A stretch of DNA of 64,000 nt from Flammeovirga agarivorans (GTDB lineage Bacteria > Bacteroidota > Bacteroidia > Cytophagales > Flammeovirgaceae). Made by a program: the position numbers and the translations under genes. Shown here piece after piece: positions 25,242-34,951 of this stretch (the first letter of the stretch is position 1; every line of letters starts with the position of its first letter). The notes under the pieces were generated by a model. That model did not search any database. It was not told the origin of the DNA and saw only the letters and a list, made by a program, of their open reading frames with translations. The stretch is taken from the NCBI RefSeq assembly GCF_012641475.1, contig NZ_JABAIL010000006.1:1-64000 (forward strand), in the 5' to 3' direction.

Positions 25242-27224
25242 ATGAAAGAACTGATAATAAAATATTTGACTACTCTTTTATTGATTTGTGGACTATTCCT
25301 ACAATCAAATGCTCAAAAATCTGCCTCAGATGTTTGGAAAGACTACGATCCCAGAGCGGAAGATCTCAATATAGAGGTGATCAAAAAATGGGAGAACAAT
25401 TACGGTACTATTGAATATGTTCGATACAGTGTTGGAAAATTAGAAGGGACGAACCGTTCAGCTAATCCAATTATGGCGGCTTATTTTGGTTATCCTAAGG
25501 ATGCTAAAAATGTACCGGGCATTGTTCATATTCATGGAGGTGGACAAAAAGCAGAGAAATCTAGAGTAGAAACTTGGATGAAAATGGGTTATGCTTGCAT
25601 CAGTATTAACTGGGGAGAAAAGCCATTTGAAAACGGTTTGCCAAATACAGAATGGGACGGTTTGGCTGTGGGTTTCTTAGGAAAAGCAGAAGGTCTTGGT
25701 TTTGAAAATAAAGTAAAGCCAAGAGAACATACTTTGTATAAAGAGGAAAACCCATTTAATAGTAGTTGGGTGCCGATCTCAATTTCAGCAAGAAGAGCGA
25801 TTACATTCTTAGAAGAAAGAGAGGAGGTAGATCCGAATAGAATTGGTGTAGAAGGCCATTCCATGGGTGGTTTTGCTACTGTAATGACCGCTAATGATGA
25901 TAGAATTAAAGCAGCAGCTCCGTCAGTTGGTGGTTCTGGATATTTAATGAATGATATGTGGGGTTTGCCAAAGAGTAGACGACATATGAGAGAAGACGAT
26001 GGGTTAGATTTATACCAAAAAACAATTGCTTCACATGCCTATTGGCCTTTGATTAAAACACCGATTTTGTTTTTGGGAGCGACGAATGATTTCAACTCTC
26101 CAACGGAGAATATCATTAAATCAATGTCTCTTTTACCAGAGGGTACGGAGAATATGTTGGTACTTACACCTCATTTAAATCACAGGTTTACGGAAGAGAC
26201 CAATGCTGCCCGTTTCCTTTGGATGGATGCACATGTAAAGGGTGATTTCAAATTCCCGAAAACATCATCTTCAGAATTAAAATTAAAGACGAAGAAAGGT
26301 ATCCCTGTGTTTACAGTAGAGGTAGATAAATCAACAGATTTACCAATAGAAAAAGTAGAGATTTTTTATGGATACAGCAGAGACCCTAGAAACCGTTTCT
26401 TCCATACTGCAGTTAACGTCACTGAAAAGAAAGGGAAGTATTCGGCAGAGTGTCCTGTATTTGATGTAGACGAACCATTATTTGCTTTTGCGAATATCAC
26501 TTATAAAATAGAACGCACTATTCCTTCTTATCCAGGAAAAGAGGAAACGAACTTTTTTACGATTAGTTCGGAATATCAAATAGCCTACCCAGAAGATATC
26601 AAAGCAGCCAAAGTAAAAGCAACGGAAAGAAGACACGCAGTGATCGATGATTTCTCTGATGATATGCAAGATTGGTATACGTTATTCAGGCATAATTATC
26701 GCCATTGGTTGTTTGGTACTCGTAAGTTAATGGATCCTTGTTTTATGGGACCTGAAGGCGGGAAATTGCAAATTCAATTGGAGACAACTGAGGCAAATAA
26801 TAAGGTAGCAATTGGTATTGAAACCAACACTTGGCAAAATTACACAGGTAGAAGAAAAGAGAATTTTTATGCAGTAGTGAACTTGCCTGAGAAAGGGTTA
26901 AATACAATTACTTTAACAGCTGAAGATTTCAGAACAAACGGTAAGAAGCCATTGAAAGATTGGGATGAAATCACAGAATTAACCATATTCCCTGCTTCAA
27001 ATATTAATAACTCTATGAAGGTAGAGCAGAAGTGGGAAGGAGACACTCCAACAATGAAATCTATGAAATGGATAGGTGGAGATTATTCAAAATGGAGAAG
27101 AATCTATCCTCATGAAAAACGAGGAGATGCATCTGTTCAAAAGACAATTAGCTTTGACAATGAATTCCAAGATGCTATTGATAAATCGGTCTCTAATGAA
27201 GATTTAGATCAAGAACTGAAATAA
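25242..27224 (+). CDS. Alpha/beta-hydrolase (acetyl-xylan-esterase-like) with C-terminal sugar-binding-like domain
   Basis: A 660-residue exported esterase. The signal peptide (1-24) precedes an alpha/beta-hydrolase domain (about 60-330). The oxyanion region is VHIHGGGQ, the nucleophile elbow GHSMGG (Ser207), an acid candidate lies in GATNDFNSPTE, and the histidine is probably in TPHLNHRF. The C-terminal part (about 460-600, beginning VIDDFSDDMQDW) looks like a beta-sandwich of carbohydrate-binding type. It probably removes acyl, likely acetyl, groups from the glycan. It stands between two sulfatase groups. The acyl group and family number cannot be fixed from sequence. Confidence 0.82.
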   Translation: MKELIIKYLTTLLLICGLFLQSNAQKSASDVWKDYDPRAEDLNIEVIKKWENNYGTIEYVRYSVGKLEGTNRSANPIMAAYFGYPKDAKNVPGIVHIHGGGQKAEKSRVETWMKMGYACISINWGEKPFENGLPNTEWDGLAVGFLGKAEGLGFENKVKPREHTLYKEENPFNSSWVPISISARRAITFLEEREEVDPNRIGVEGHSMGGFATVMTANDDRIKAAAPSVGGSGYLMNDMWGLPKSRRHMREDDGLDLYQKTIASHAYWPLIKTPILFLGATNDFNSPTENIIKSMSLLPEGTENMLVLTPHLNHRFTEETNAARFLWMDAHVKGDFKFPKTSSSELKLKTKKGIPVFTVEVDKSTDLPIEKVEIFYGYSRDPRNRFFHTAVNVTEKKGKYSAECPVFDVDEPLFAFANITYKIERTIPSYPGKEETNFFTISSEYQIAYPEDIKAAKVKATERRHAVIDDFSDDMQDWYTLFRHNYRHWLFGTRKLMDPCFMGPEGGKLQIQLETTEANNKVAIGIETNTWQNYTGRRKENFYAVVNLPEKGLNTITLTAEDFRTNGKKPLKDWDEITELTIFPASNINNSMKVEQKWEGDTPTMKSMKWIGGDYSKWRRIYPHEKRGDASVQKTISFDNEFQDAIDKSVSNEDLDQELK

Positions 27225-27235
27225 TAAATAGAACA

Positions 27236-27270
27236 AATAGGCTAAGTATATTTTATATATTTAGCCTATT
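27236..27270 (+). terminator. Hairpin after the esterase gene
   Basis: The arms AATAGGCTAA and TTAGCCTATT form a perfect 10-base stem in the 71-base gap before sulfatase C. There is no T-run, so it may be an attenuator or RNA-stabilising hairpin rather than a full terminator. Confidence 0.6.
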
Positions 27271-27295
27271 ATCATCAACTATCTGAACTCCAACA

Positions 27296-28846
27296 ATGAA
27301 ACTTTTCATATACAATTTATTCCTTTTATCGGTTCTGATTAGCAATGCTTTTGCACAGAAATCAGAGAAACCTAATGTATTATTAATCTATTGTGATGAC
27401 TTGGGGCCAGGCGTTTTAGGAAGTTATGGTCAGAAGCTTATCGCAACACCTAACATTGATAAGTTAGCCAAAGACGGTATGCTTTTTACAAGTGCTTACG
27501 GAGCAAATGTTTGTTCTCCAGCGAGAGCTTCAATGTTGACGGGTTTACACAATGGTCATGCTCCAAGACATACTCCAGGAGGTTTACAAAATGAGTTGTC
27601 AATTGGAGTAATAGATCAGGCAACTTTTGATAAAAAGGTAACGATCAAAAGCAATCAAGGACATTATTATATAGGGCAGATGGCTCAAAGTGCTGGGTAT
27701 AATACGGCTTATATTGGTAAGTTGGGTTTTGGGTATTCAGATACTAAAGAAATGATTGATAGCTATGGTTTCGACTATCATGTGGGTTTGTATGATGCAG
27801 TGATGTGCTGGAGTTTTTACCCTCCTTATTACAGATTAAATGGGGAAACAATTCCATTGCCTAACAATCCGAAGTTAACCAAAAGAGAACCTAATTGTCC
27901 ATTGGTTGGAGGAGAAAATATGACGTATGTAGAAGATGTTTGGGTAGATCATGCTTTGAAATATATGGAAGAGAAGAAAGACGAACCTTTCTTTATGATC
28001 TATGCGACGCAATTACCACATGGTCCAGCTTCTATTGCCCCAAAAGATTTTAAATATAAAGGTCATGAAGGATGGACCAAAAAAGAACAGGTATTTGCTT
28101 CGATGATTTATAAACTAGATCAGTCGGTGGGGAAGTTATTAGATAAGCTAGATGAACTAAACCTTTCGGACAATACCGTAGTGATTTTTACAGGAGATAA
28201 CGGTCATGAACCTCAATCTTATGTAAACATGAATCCAAATGCAAAGGATCCTGATATCGTTTATGATTACAGCTCAAATACTTTTGATCAAAGCAAAGTG
28301 AAAAAGGAAAAGAAAAAGGAGTATTGGAATGGTCATCATCAAGGAGAAGATATTTTTGAGGGGACTTTAGGAAGAAGAGGAATCAAAAGACATAACCATG
28401 AAGGAGGGATTACCATTCCTTACATCGCAAAATGGCCCAAACATATTAAAGCAGGTAAGAAAAGTGATTTTATCATCACTGATTATGATATTATGCCTAC
28501 TGTAGCTGATTTGATGGGCGTAAATCTTGAGGTGACTGATGGCATTTCGTATCTTCCTACATTACTTGGAAAAGGCAAGCAGAAATCACATGATTTTATA
28601 TTTTTCAAATGTACAACGGGTGTGTCTCAAGATGTGATTATTAAGGACGGTTGGAAGCTAATCAATGAAAGAGATATAGAAAAAAGTGACTTCGAAACAC
28701 AAGAGAAAGTATATAAATGGGCACTTTATCATCTAGATAAGGATCCTTACGAAAAGAAAGATTTAGCGGCTAAATATCCTGAAAAAGTAAAGGAATTGAA
28801 AGCGTTGATTCGACAACAAAACCAACCACTTTCAAGGGCGAATTAA
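27296..28846 (+). CDS. S1-family sulfatase C
   Basis: A 516-residue exported sulfatase. The signal peptide is 1-20 (SNAFAQ). The metal motif is NVLLIYCDDLGPGVLG, and the signature GANVCSPARASMLTGLH has Cys73 in the C-S-P-A-R form, the variant with Ala at the fourth position. YIGKLGF replaces the usual GKWHL, so the lysine is kept and the tryptophan-histidine pair is changed. FTGDNGHEPQ and HNHEGGITIPYIAKWP complete the core. A large insertion (about 318-350) lies around the second metal region. Probable operon with sulfatase D (39-base gap). Confidence 0.9.
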   Translation: MKLFIYNLFLLSVLISNAFAQKSEKPNVLLIYCDDLGPGVLGSYGQKLIATPNIDKLAKDGMLFTSAYGANVCSPARASMLTGLHNGHAPRHTPGGLQNELSIGVIDQATFDKKVTIKSNQGHYYIGQMAQSAGYNTAYIGKLGFGYSDTKEMIDSYGFDYHVGLYDAVMCWSFYPPYYRLNGETIPLPNNPKLTKREPNCPLVGGENMTYVEDVWVDHALKYMEEKKDEPFFMIYATQLPHGPASIAPKDFKYKGHEGWTKKEQVFASMIYKLDQSVGKLLDKLDELNLSDNTVVIFTGDNGHEPQSYVNMNPNAKDPDIVYDYSSNTFDQSKVKKEKKKEYWNGHHQGEDIFEGTLGRRGIKRHNHEGGITIPYIAKWPKHIKAGKKSDFIITDYDIMPTVADLMGVNLEVTDGISYLPTLLGKGKQKSHDFIFFKCTTGVSQDVIIKDGWKLINERDIEKSDFETQEKVYKWALYHLDKDPYEKKDLAAKYPEKVKELKALIRQQNQPLSRAN

Positions 28847-28885
28847 TCGTCTGACTAGACTACAATTTTTTGATCTATTGATGGA

Positions 28886-30292
28886 ATGACAATGAAGAAA
28901 ACAAAATACCTATTCACTCTATTGACTTGCCTATTTGTCCATCTAAGTGGGGCACAAAACAAACCGAATATTGTCTTGATTAATGTAGATGATATGGGTT
29001 GGAAAGATGTGAGCTATATGGGCTCAAAGTTCTATGAAACACCTAATATCGATGATTTGGCATCACAAGGTATCATTTTTTTGAACGGTTATGCAGCTTC
29101 TGCGAATTGTGCACCAAGTAGAGCCTGTTTGATGTCTGGACAATGGACGCCAAGACATGGAGTGTATACAGTAGGTCCATCAAATAGAGGAAAAGTAGAA
29201 GATAGAAAGCTAATTCCAACGGAAAATACATGGTACCTATCCAAAGATTTTGAGATCATCCCTCAGGTTTTACAAAAGAATGGCTATACAACTTGTCATG
29301 CTGGTAAATGGCATGTAGATGATGATCCAACAGGTTTTGGTTTCGATTACAATTATGGAGGTGGGAAAAATGGTCACCCGATAAGCTATTACCCTCCTTA
29401 TAAAAATGTGAAAAGTTTAGAAGAGGAAGGGGATATGTATTTGACAGACCTTTTAACGAAGAAATCAATTGGATTTATAGAAGAGGCTGAAAAACCATTC
29501 TTCTTATATTTCTCTACTTATGCAATTCATACACCGATTAACCCTGTAAGGTCACTGATTCCTAAGTACAGAGCCAAAGAAAAAGATGGAGGGCATAAGA
29601 ATGTCAATTACGCTACGATGATCGAAAACCTTGACCGAAATATAGGTTTATTGATTGAGAGTTTAAAAGAGAAAGGAGTGTATGAAAACACATTGATCAT
29701 TTTTACTTCAGACAATGGAGGTTTGCATGGAATCACAGATCAAAAACCACTTAGAGCAGGAAAAGGAAGTTACTATGAAGGAGGGATCAGAGAGCCTTTC
29801 TTCTTTGTATGGCCTAATAAATTGAAGAAGCCGAGAACGTCAGATGTTCAAATCACCAATATGGATATCTACCCAACAATCTTAGCTGCTGCAGGTATTA
29901 AAGATCACCAAGGAAACCTTGACGGTGATGACTTATTGCCTGTTTTGAAATCAAAAAATAAGAAATTAGAACGTACACTTTTCTGGCATTTCCCTATCTA
30001 TTTACAAGCCTATGTGATGAAAGGATTTGTACCTGAACACAGAGATCCATTGTTTAGAACTAGACCGGGATCAGCGATGAGAAAAGGCAATTGGAAGCTG
30101 CATTATTATTTCGAAGACAAAGGCATTGAGTTATATGATTTAGCCAATGATCTAGGAGAGCAGAACAATATTGCAAGTCAACACCCTGAAGTTGTTAAAG
30201 AACTAATGGCTGAATTAGAGCAATGGTGGAAAGAGACAAACGCACCTATTCCTACAGAGTTGAATCCGAAATATCAGCCTCAGAGTAAGTAA
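28886..30292 (+). CDS. S1-family sulfatase D
   Basis: A 468-residue exported sulfatase, signal peptide 1-22. The metal motif is NIVLINVDDMGWKDVS, the signature ANCAPSRACLMSGQW has Cys75 (C-A-P-S-R), and AGKWHVDDDP, FTSDNGGLHG and GGIREPFFFVWP complete the active site. The C-terminal ELYDLANDLGEQNN is typical of the family. It runs straight into the following lipoprotein frame. Its layout resembles sulfatase E (508 residues, opposite strand), including the SDNGG and EGGIREP segments. Confidence 0.92.
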   Translation: MTMKKTKYLFTLLTCLFVHLSGAQNKPNIVLINVDDMGWKDVSYMGSKFYETPNIDDLASQGIIFLNGYAASANCAPSRACLMSGQWTPRHGVYTVGPSNRGKVEDRKLIPTENTWYLSKDFEIIPQVLQKNGYTTCHAGKWHVDDDPTGFGFDYNYGGGKNGHPISYYPPYKNVKSLEEEGDMYLTDLLTKKSIGFIEEAEKPFFLYFSTYAIHTPINPVRSLIPKYRAKEKDGGHKNVNYATMIENLDRNIGLLIESLKEKGVYENTLIIFTSDNGGLHGITDQKPLRAGKGSYYEGGIREPFFFVWPNKLKKPRTSDVQITNMDIYPTILAAAGIKDHQGNLDGDDLLPVLKSKNKKLERTLFWHFPIYLQAYVMKGFVPEHRDPLFRTRPGSAMRKGNWKLHYYFEDKGIELYDLANDLGEQNNIASQHPEVVKELMAELEQWWKETNAPIPTELNPKYQPQSK

Positions 30293-30331
30293 TTGAAAGA
30301 ATATAAAGAAGCAAACATTAAAACTAGAGAA

Positions 30332-31042
30332 TTGAATAAGAGCAAATTAAGATTATTAAGATTTAATTTTTTAATCATTGGATTTTTGATGATAGGATGT
30401 AAAGGTGATGAACTCACCCTACCTGTTTTTTCTGAAAATCTTACTCTACCTACTTTTTCTGAAAATATTGTTTTTGAAGAATTTAACCAAGATTGTGATT
30501 GGGAGCTGAAACAAACTGATGCAGCTAGTATGACATTAGAAAATGGTGGATTAGTGGTAGAGAAATTTCAAAAATCTACTGAAAATAATTTCTGTTTATG
30601 GTATGCAAAAAATATAGAAACTTTTGATACATCTAGTGATTTTTCAATGGAGTTTGATGTGGAAATTATAGAAGGTTCACAGGATTATATAGCAGAGTTT
30701 GATATTGCATGGGGACAGATAAGTGGTAAAGAAAAATCCTTTTATCAATTTACATTGAGTGATAAAGGAGTATGTAGAATTAATAAATTTGATAATACTA
30801 TTGATGGTAAATATTGGAGTTATTTGAAGGAGATTACTCTTCTAAACGTGAATGAAGGCGACGTAAATCATATCAATATCATTCAGCATCAAGGAGAAAT
30901 GTTGGTGATGTTTAATGAAAAGGAAATCTTCGAATTTCAAACATCTACAGTACAAGGAGAAGATATAGGGTTTATTACATGTCAAAAGGTTAAATGGCAA
31001 CTTGATAATTTAAAAATTACAGATAAAGTATTACCTCAATAA
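30332..31042 (+). CDS. ConA-like-fold lipoprotein
   Basis: The open frame begins with TTG at 30293. A second in-frame TTG at 30332 gives a clean lipoprotein signal (MNKSKLRLLRFNFLIIGFLM then IGC), so I place the start there (236 residues); no ATG is available. A short duplication LTLPVFSEN / LTLPTFSEN follows the lipid-bearing cysteine. The mature part is a beta-rich domain (about 47-235) with FEEFNQDCDWEL near its start and VKWQLDNLKI at the end, like a LamG/ConA-type sugar-binding or DUF1080-like fold. It follows sulfatase D directly, so translation is probably coupled. No catalytic residues are evident. Confidence 0.65.
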   Translation: MNKSKLRLLRFNFLIIGFLMIGCKGDELTLPVFSENLTLPTFSENIVFEEFNQDCDWELKQTDAASMTLENGGLVVEKFQKSTENNFCLWYAKNIETFDTSSDFSMEFDVEIIEGSQDYIAEFDIAWGQISGKEKSFYQFTLSDKGVCRINKFDNTIDGKYWSYLKEITLLNVNEGDVNHINIIQHQGEMLVMFNEKEIFEFQTSTVQGEDIGFITCQKVKWQLDNLKITDKVLPQ

Positions 31043-31085
31043 GAAATATAATTTTTAGTTAACCATATTTCATCATTACTAAACC

Positions 31086-32999
31086 ATGGAAATCAAAAGA
31101 AACTTCATTTTATTAATTGTATTGATTAGTATATTCTCTTGTACTAAAATTAATAATAAAAGTACTCCAGAACCTGCTTATTCAACAGAATTAGATAGAG
31201 CTGCCACTGGAGAATGGTGGAAAGTAGCGAAAGAGGCAAGAGAAGGAAAAATCAAAGCGAAATACAATTTTCCGGATAGTATTGTGGTTACAGGTCGTCA
31301 TTTTTTAGACTTAGAATGTCCAAGAGATGAGGTAGTAGCATTTGCTCTTTACACAGTGCATGATAATATTTTGAAGTTATCAGCTCAACTCTACCCTTTA
31401 TTTCCAGAGGAAACTAGAACAGTTCGACTAGAAATTCAAAAAGAAAATGGTGAATGGGAAGAAATACAAATAGCTGAAGTAAATGAGTTAGGCTGGTCTA
31501 CTTTATTTAGAATAGAAGGTTGGGATGAATCAAAATCAGTTCCTTATCGAGTAAGACATGGTGAGAAAGCATTTTTTGAGGGAGAAATACGAAAAGCTCC
31601 TAAGAAAGATGAAATTGTAATGGTAAGTATGTCTTGTAATTCTTCAAGAGATAAAATGGGACGCCCGAATTATATTCGAAATATTAATGCAATTGACCCT
31701 GATGTTTTATTTTTCGCTGGCGATCAACATTATGATCACACTGAACATACAGCAGGCTGGATTATGTGGGGGACTCAATTTAAAGATGTAATTAGAAACA
31801 GACCAGTAATTACCATACCAGATGATCATGATATTGGACAAGGAAATTTATGGGGTGAAGGTGGTATTAAATCTAAAACTGAACCTGGTGATTGGGGAGG
31901 TTATTTTTATGATGCAGAGTATGTAAAGCAAGTTGAAAGATGTCAAACATCTCATCTACCAGACCCATATGATGCAACGCCAATAGCTCAAGGAATCGGT
32001 GTTTATTATACCAATTACAGATTAGGAGGAGTTGATTTTGCGATAATCGAGGACCGTAAATTTAAGACTGGACCTAATGGTAAAATTCCTCAGCAAGGAC
32101 CAAGACCAGATCATATTAGAAATCCAGATTATGATCCAAAAAGTATTGACTTAGATGGCTTAAAATTATTAGGAGACCGTCAACTTGACTTCTTGAATAA
32201 GTGGTCGGAAGATTGGACTGATGGAACACAAATGAAAGCAGTTTTATCCCAAAGTCCATTTGCAGGAACTTCGCATATTCATGGAAGACCTGATAATAGG
32301 TTGCATGCAGATTTGGATTGCCATGGGTGGCCTCAAAAAGGGAGAAACAGAGCGCTTAAAGAAATAAGAAAAAGTTTCTCAGTTCATATTACTGGTGATC
32401 AACATTTAAGTACACTTTTACATTATGGTATTGATGAATACAATGATGGACCATGGTCTATTGTTTCTCCTGCAATTGTCAATAGTATTTATGGAAGATA
32501 TTGGCACCCTGAAGATGAAAAAGCGGGAGGAAATGCAGAGAAGAATGCACCATTACCTTGGACTGGAGAATATAAAGATGGGTTTGATAATAAAATTACG
32601 ATGTATGCTTATGCTAACCCTGATAGTAAAATAGCAAAGAAAAGTAGAGCAGCAGGTTTTACCGTAGTAAAATTCAATAAAAAAGATAGAACAATTACAG
32701 CTGAAACTTGGGATCGATTTGCTGATCTAACAGATAAAAATGCAAAACCGTATCCTGGTTGGCCAAGAACAATCGATCAGCTAGATAATTTTAATCCTAA
32801 ATCTTGGGAAACTTTAGCAACATGCAATTTTGATATTGAAAACCCTGTGGTTCAATTAATAGATGCTGAAACAAATGAAGCTTTATACACAATTAGAATC
32901 CAAGGAAATACTTTTACACCTCATTCTCCAAAAGGTAAAAAGGTTATTTTGAAATATGGACAAGATAAAGCTGATAAGGTCTATCAAAAGGCCATCTAA
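31086..32999 (+). CDS. PhoD-like metallophosphatase, lipoprotein
   Basis: A 637-residue lipoprotein (signal ending IFSC, Cys19) with a PhoD-type metallophosphoesterase domain. An N-terminal beta-sandwich region (about 40-175) leads into metal motifs MSCNSSRDKMGR (about 182-193), LFFAGDQHYDH (about 209-219), TIPDDHDIGQGN (about 245-256) and the later HITGDQHLSTLLHYG (about 437-451). In PhoD these bind iron and calcium and cleave phosphodiesters or monoesters. Presence between sulfatases suggests it acts on a phosphate- or sulfate-bearing part of the glycan, or supplies phosphate; this is inference. It lies 43 bases after the preceding lipoprotein gene. Confidence 0.82.
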   Translation: MEIKRNFILLIVLISIFSCTKINNKSTPEPAYSTELDRAATGEWWKVAKEAREGKIKAKYNFPDSIVVTGRHFLDLECPRDEVVAFALYTVHDNILKLSAQLYPLFPEETRTVRLEIQKENGEWEEIQIAEVNELGWSTLFRIEGWDESKSVPYRVRHGEKAFFEGEIRKAPKKDEIVMVSMSCNSSRDKMGRPNYIRNINAIDPDVLFFAGDQHYDHTEHTAGWIMWGTQFKDVIRNRPVITIPDDHDIGQGNLWGEGGIKSKTEPGDWGGYFYDAEYVKQVERCQTSHLPDPYDATPIAQGIGVYYTNYRLGGVDFAIIEDRKFKTGPNGKIPQQGPRPDHIRNPDYDPKSIDLDGLKLLGDRQLDFLNKWSEDWTDGTQMKAVLSQSPFAGTSHIHGRPDNRLHADLDCHGWPQKGRNRALKEIRKSFSVHITGDQHLSTLLHYGIDEYNDGPWSIVSPAIVNSIYGRYWHPEDEKAGGNAEKNAPLPWTGEYKDGFDNKITMYAYANPDSKIAKKSRAAGFTVVKFNKKDRTITAETWDRFADLTDKNAKPYPGWPRTIDQLDNFNPKSWETLATCNFDIENPVVQLIDAETNEALYTIRIQGNTFTPHSPKGKKVILKYGQDKADKVYQKAI

Positions 33000-33057
33000 G
33001 AAGGTAAGGTGTTAAAATTCAATCACCTTCAGTAAAGACAATAAAAATTAATACTAA

Positions 33058-33102
33058 AAGAAGTCCTTTAACACATTCATCTGATGAGTTAAAGGACTTC
33101 TT
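33058..33102. terminator. Bidirectional terminator between convergent genes
   Basis: A perfect 15-base stem (arms 33058-33072 and 33088-33102; core GAAGTCCTTTAAC) lies between the PhoD-like gene on the plus strand and sulfatase E on the minus strand. Confidence 0.88.
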
Positions 33103-33150
33103 TATTTGGCTAGATTTGGAATAATTCTAACTGTTCATTACCAAGTGGCA

Positions 33151-34677
33151 CTAATTTATCTGAACAGCATTTTTGTCCTTCGAAATATCATAATTGTTAT
33201 TTTTAGTAGGCATAACAGCACCAGTCTTTTCTCTCCATTCATGTAGCTTTTGTTTCATTTTAGCCGTCAAATTAGGGTGCTCTTTGCTGATATCTTTTGT
33301 CTCTCCGATATCATTTTTAAGGTCAAATAATTCACAAGTCATATTTTCAAAGCGTTCCACCAATTTATAATCACCCATTCTAATTGCTCCTGCAGGTCCC
33401 ATACTATTGACACTATGGTAGTGTGGCATATGGAAATAAATGGCTTCTCTATCTAATTTAGCCTTACTATTTTTTAATAGAGGTTTCAGACTAATACCGT
33501 CAACATGTTGTTCTATCTGCAGATCACTTCCAATCATATCTAAAATTGTAGGGTAGAAATCAGTCGATACAACAGGTTCTTCACAGACTTTACCCTCCTT
33601 TATTTTTTTCGGCCAATGTATAAGAAGGGGTTCGCGTATACCTCCTTCATATACCCATCCTTTACCAGCTTTTAGAGGTAAATTTGAAGTAGGAGAATTA
33701 GGATGCTTATTCGTTGATAAACCACCATTGTCTGAGGTGAAAATGATGATTGTATTATCTGCTAAGCCTTCTTCTTTTAATGTTTTTAGTAATCGACCAA
33801 TATTCTCGTCCATACTTTCTACCATAGCAGAATAAGTAGGGTTATTTTGATATTTACGATGATAAGAATTGAATATAGGGTCAGCTTCATTGTTATTTTG
33901 GATACCCATCTTTTTGGCTTTAGCCCTGTATTTTTCTTCTTTTTCCTTTTTACCTTCTATAGGCGTATGTACGGTATAAAACCATAAATTGAGAAAGAAG
34001 GGTTGTGTTCTATCTTCTTTAATCACCTTTATGGCTTCATCTGTTAATCGATCCGTAAGATATTCACCGGGTATACCATCTTCTAATCCAGGAACATTTG
34101 ACCATTTATGTACAGGGTGTTCATAAGGAAAGAAGAAAGAGCCTGGTTGTCCTCCATTGTGACCTGCAACATTAAAATCAAAACCATGGGCTTCAGGAAA
34201 GTGTTCTTTCCCTTTTTCATGATGACTTTGCAAGTGCCATTTCCCAATATGAGCTGTAAAATAACCTTCATTTTTCAATGACTCGGCTAAAGTAAGTTCT
34301 GATGTAGGTAAACTACCAACAGATTTAGGAGGGATCAATTTATATCCTACGCCTTTTGGTCCAGCTATCCCACTATGATTCGTCATTTTTAGTCTACTTG
34401 GGTATTTCCCAGACATTATACTTGCCCTTGTAGGCGTACAGACAGGGTTAGCAGCATAGGCATTAGTAAACATCATGGACCTTTCAGCAAGTGCATCTAA
34501 ATTGGGTGTTTCGTAAAAAGAACTCCCATAACAACCAAGATCTTTATAACCAAGATCATCTACTAAAATAAAGATGATATTAGGTTTGGGTTTGTCTTTA
34601 GCTTCCACATGATTGCATAAAAAAAGTGAAATCAGAAGGGTACAGATTAAATCAGAGAATCTAATTTTATAGCTCAT
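33151..34677 (-). CDS. S1-family sulfatase E (only reversed gene of the cluster)
   Basis: A 508-residue exported sulfatase. The signal peptide is about 1-26 and the metal motif NIIFILVDDLGYKDLG. The signature NPVCTPTRASIMSGKYP has Cys80 in the C-T-P-T-R form. HIGKWHLQSH, FTSDNGGLST, EGGIREPLLIHWP and CELFDLKNDIGE complete the usual S1 layout. It is the only minus-strand gene between 15.2 kb and the right edge and is divergent from the SASA esterase gene, so the 274 bases between them probably hold two promoters. Substrate position is unknown. Confidence 0.92.
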   Translation of the reverse strand: MSYKIRFSDLICTLLISLFLCNHVEAKDKPKPNIIFILVDDLGYKDLGCYGSSFYETPNLDALAERSMMFTNAYAANPVCTPTRASIMSGKYPSRLKMTNHSGIAGPKGVGYKLIPPKSVGSLPTSELTLAESLKNEGYFTAHIGKWHLQSHHEKGKEHFPEAHGFDFNVAGHNGGQPGSFFFPYEHPVHKWSNVPGLEDGIPGEYLTDRLTDEAIKVIKEDRTQPFFLNLWFYTVHTPIEGKKEKEEKYRAKAKKMGIQNNNEADPIFNSYHRKYQNNPTYSAMVESMDENIGRLLKTLKEEGLADNTIIIFTSDNGGLSTNKHPNSPTSNLPLKAGKGWVYEGGIREPLLIHWPKKIKEGKVCEEPVVSTDFYPTILDMIGSDLQIEQHVDGISLKPLLKNSKAKLDREAIYFHMPHYHSVNSMGPAGAIRMGDYKLVERFENMTCELFDLKNDIGETKDISKEHPNLTAKMKQKLHEWREKTGAVMPTKNNNYDISKDKNAVQIN

Positions 34678-34951
34678 TTCTAATTATAAGTTTATCAAAA
34701 AATCAATTCATTTCAATGCTATCAAAGTACTTATTACCAACCTGATTCTTTGCCTTATATATTTCATTACCTTGCTAAAATATAATCTACAGTAATTTTT
34801 TTTGGTAAATACTGTTCAACTTTTCTTATTGGTGTCCAATTACCTTCTTCTTCCATGATGAAACAAATTAATGATAGGAGAGAACAAATAAGTTAAACTA
34901 CAAATGCCCAATTTTAAACATCAATAAATAACGTCTACTTATTCTAATAGT

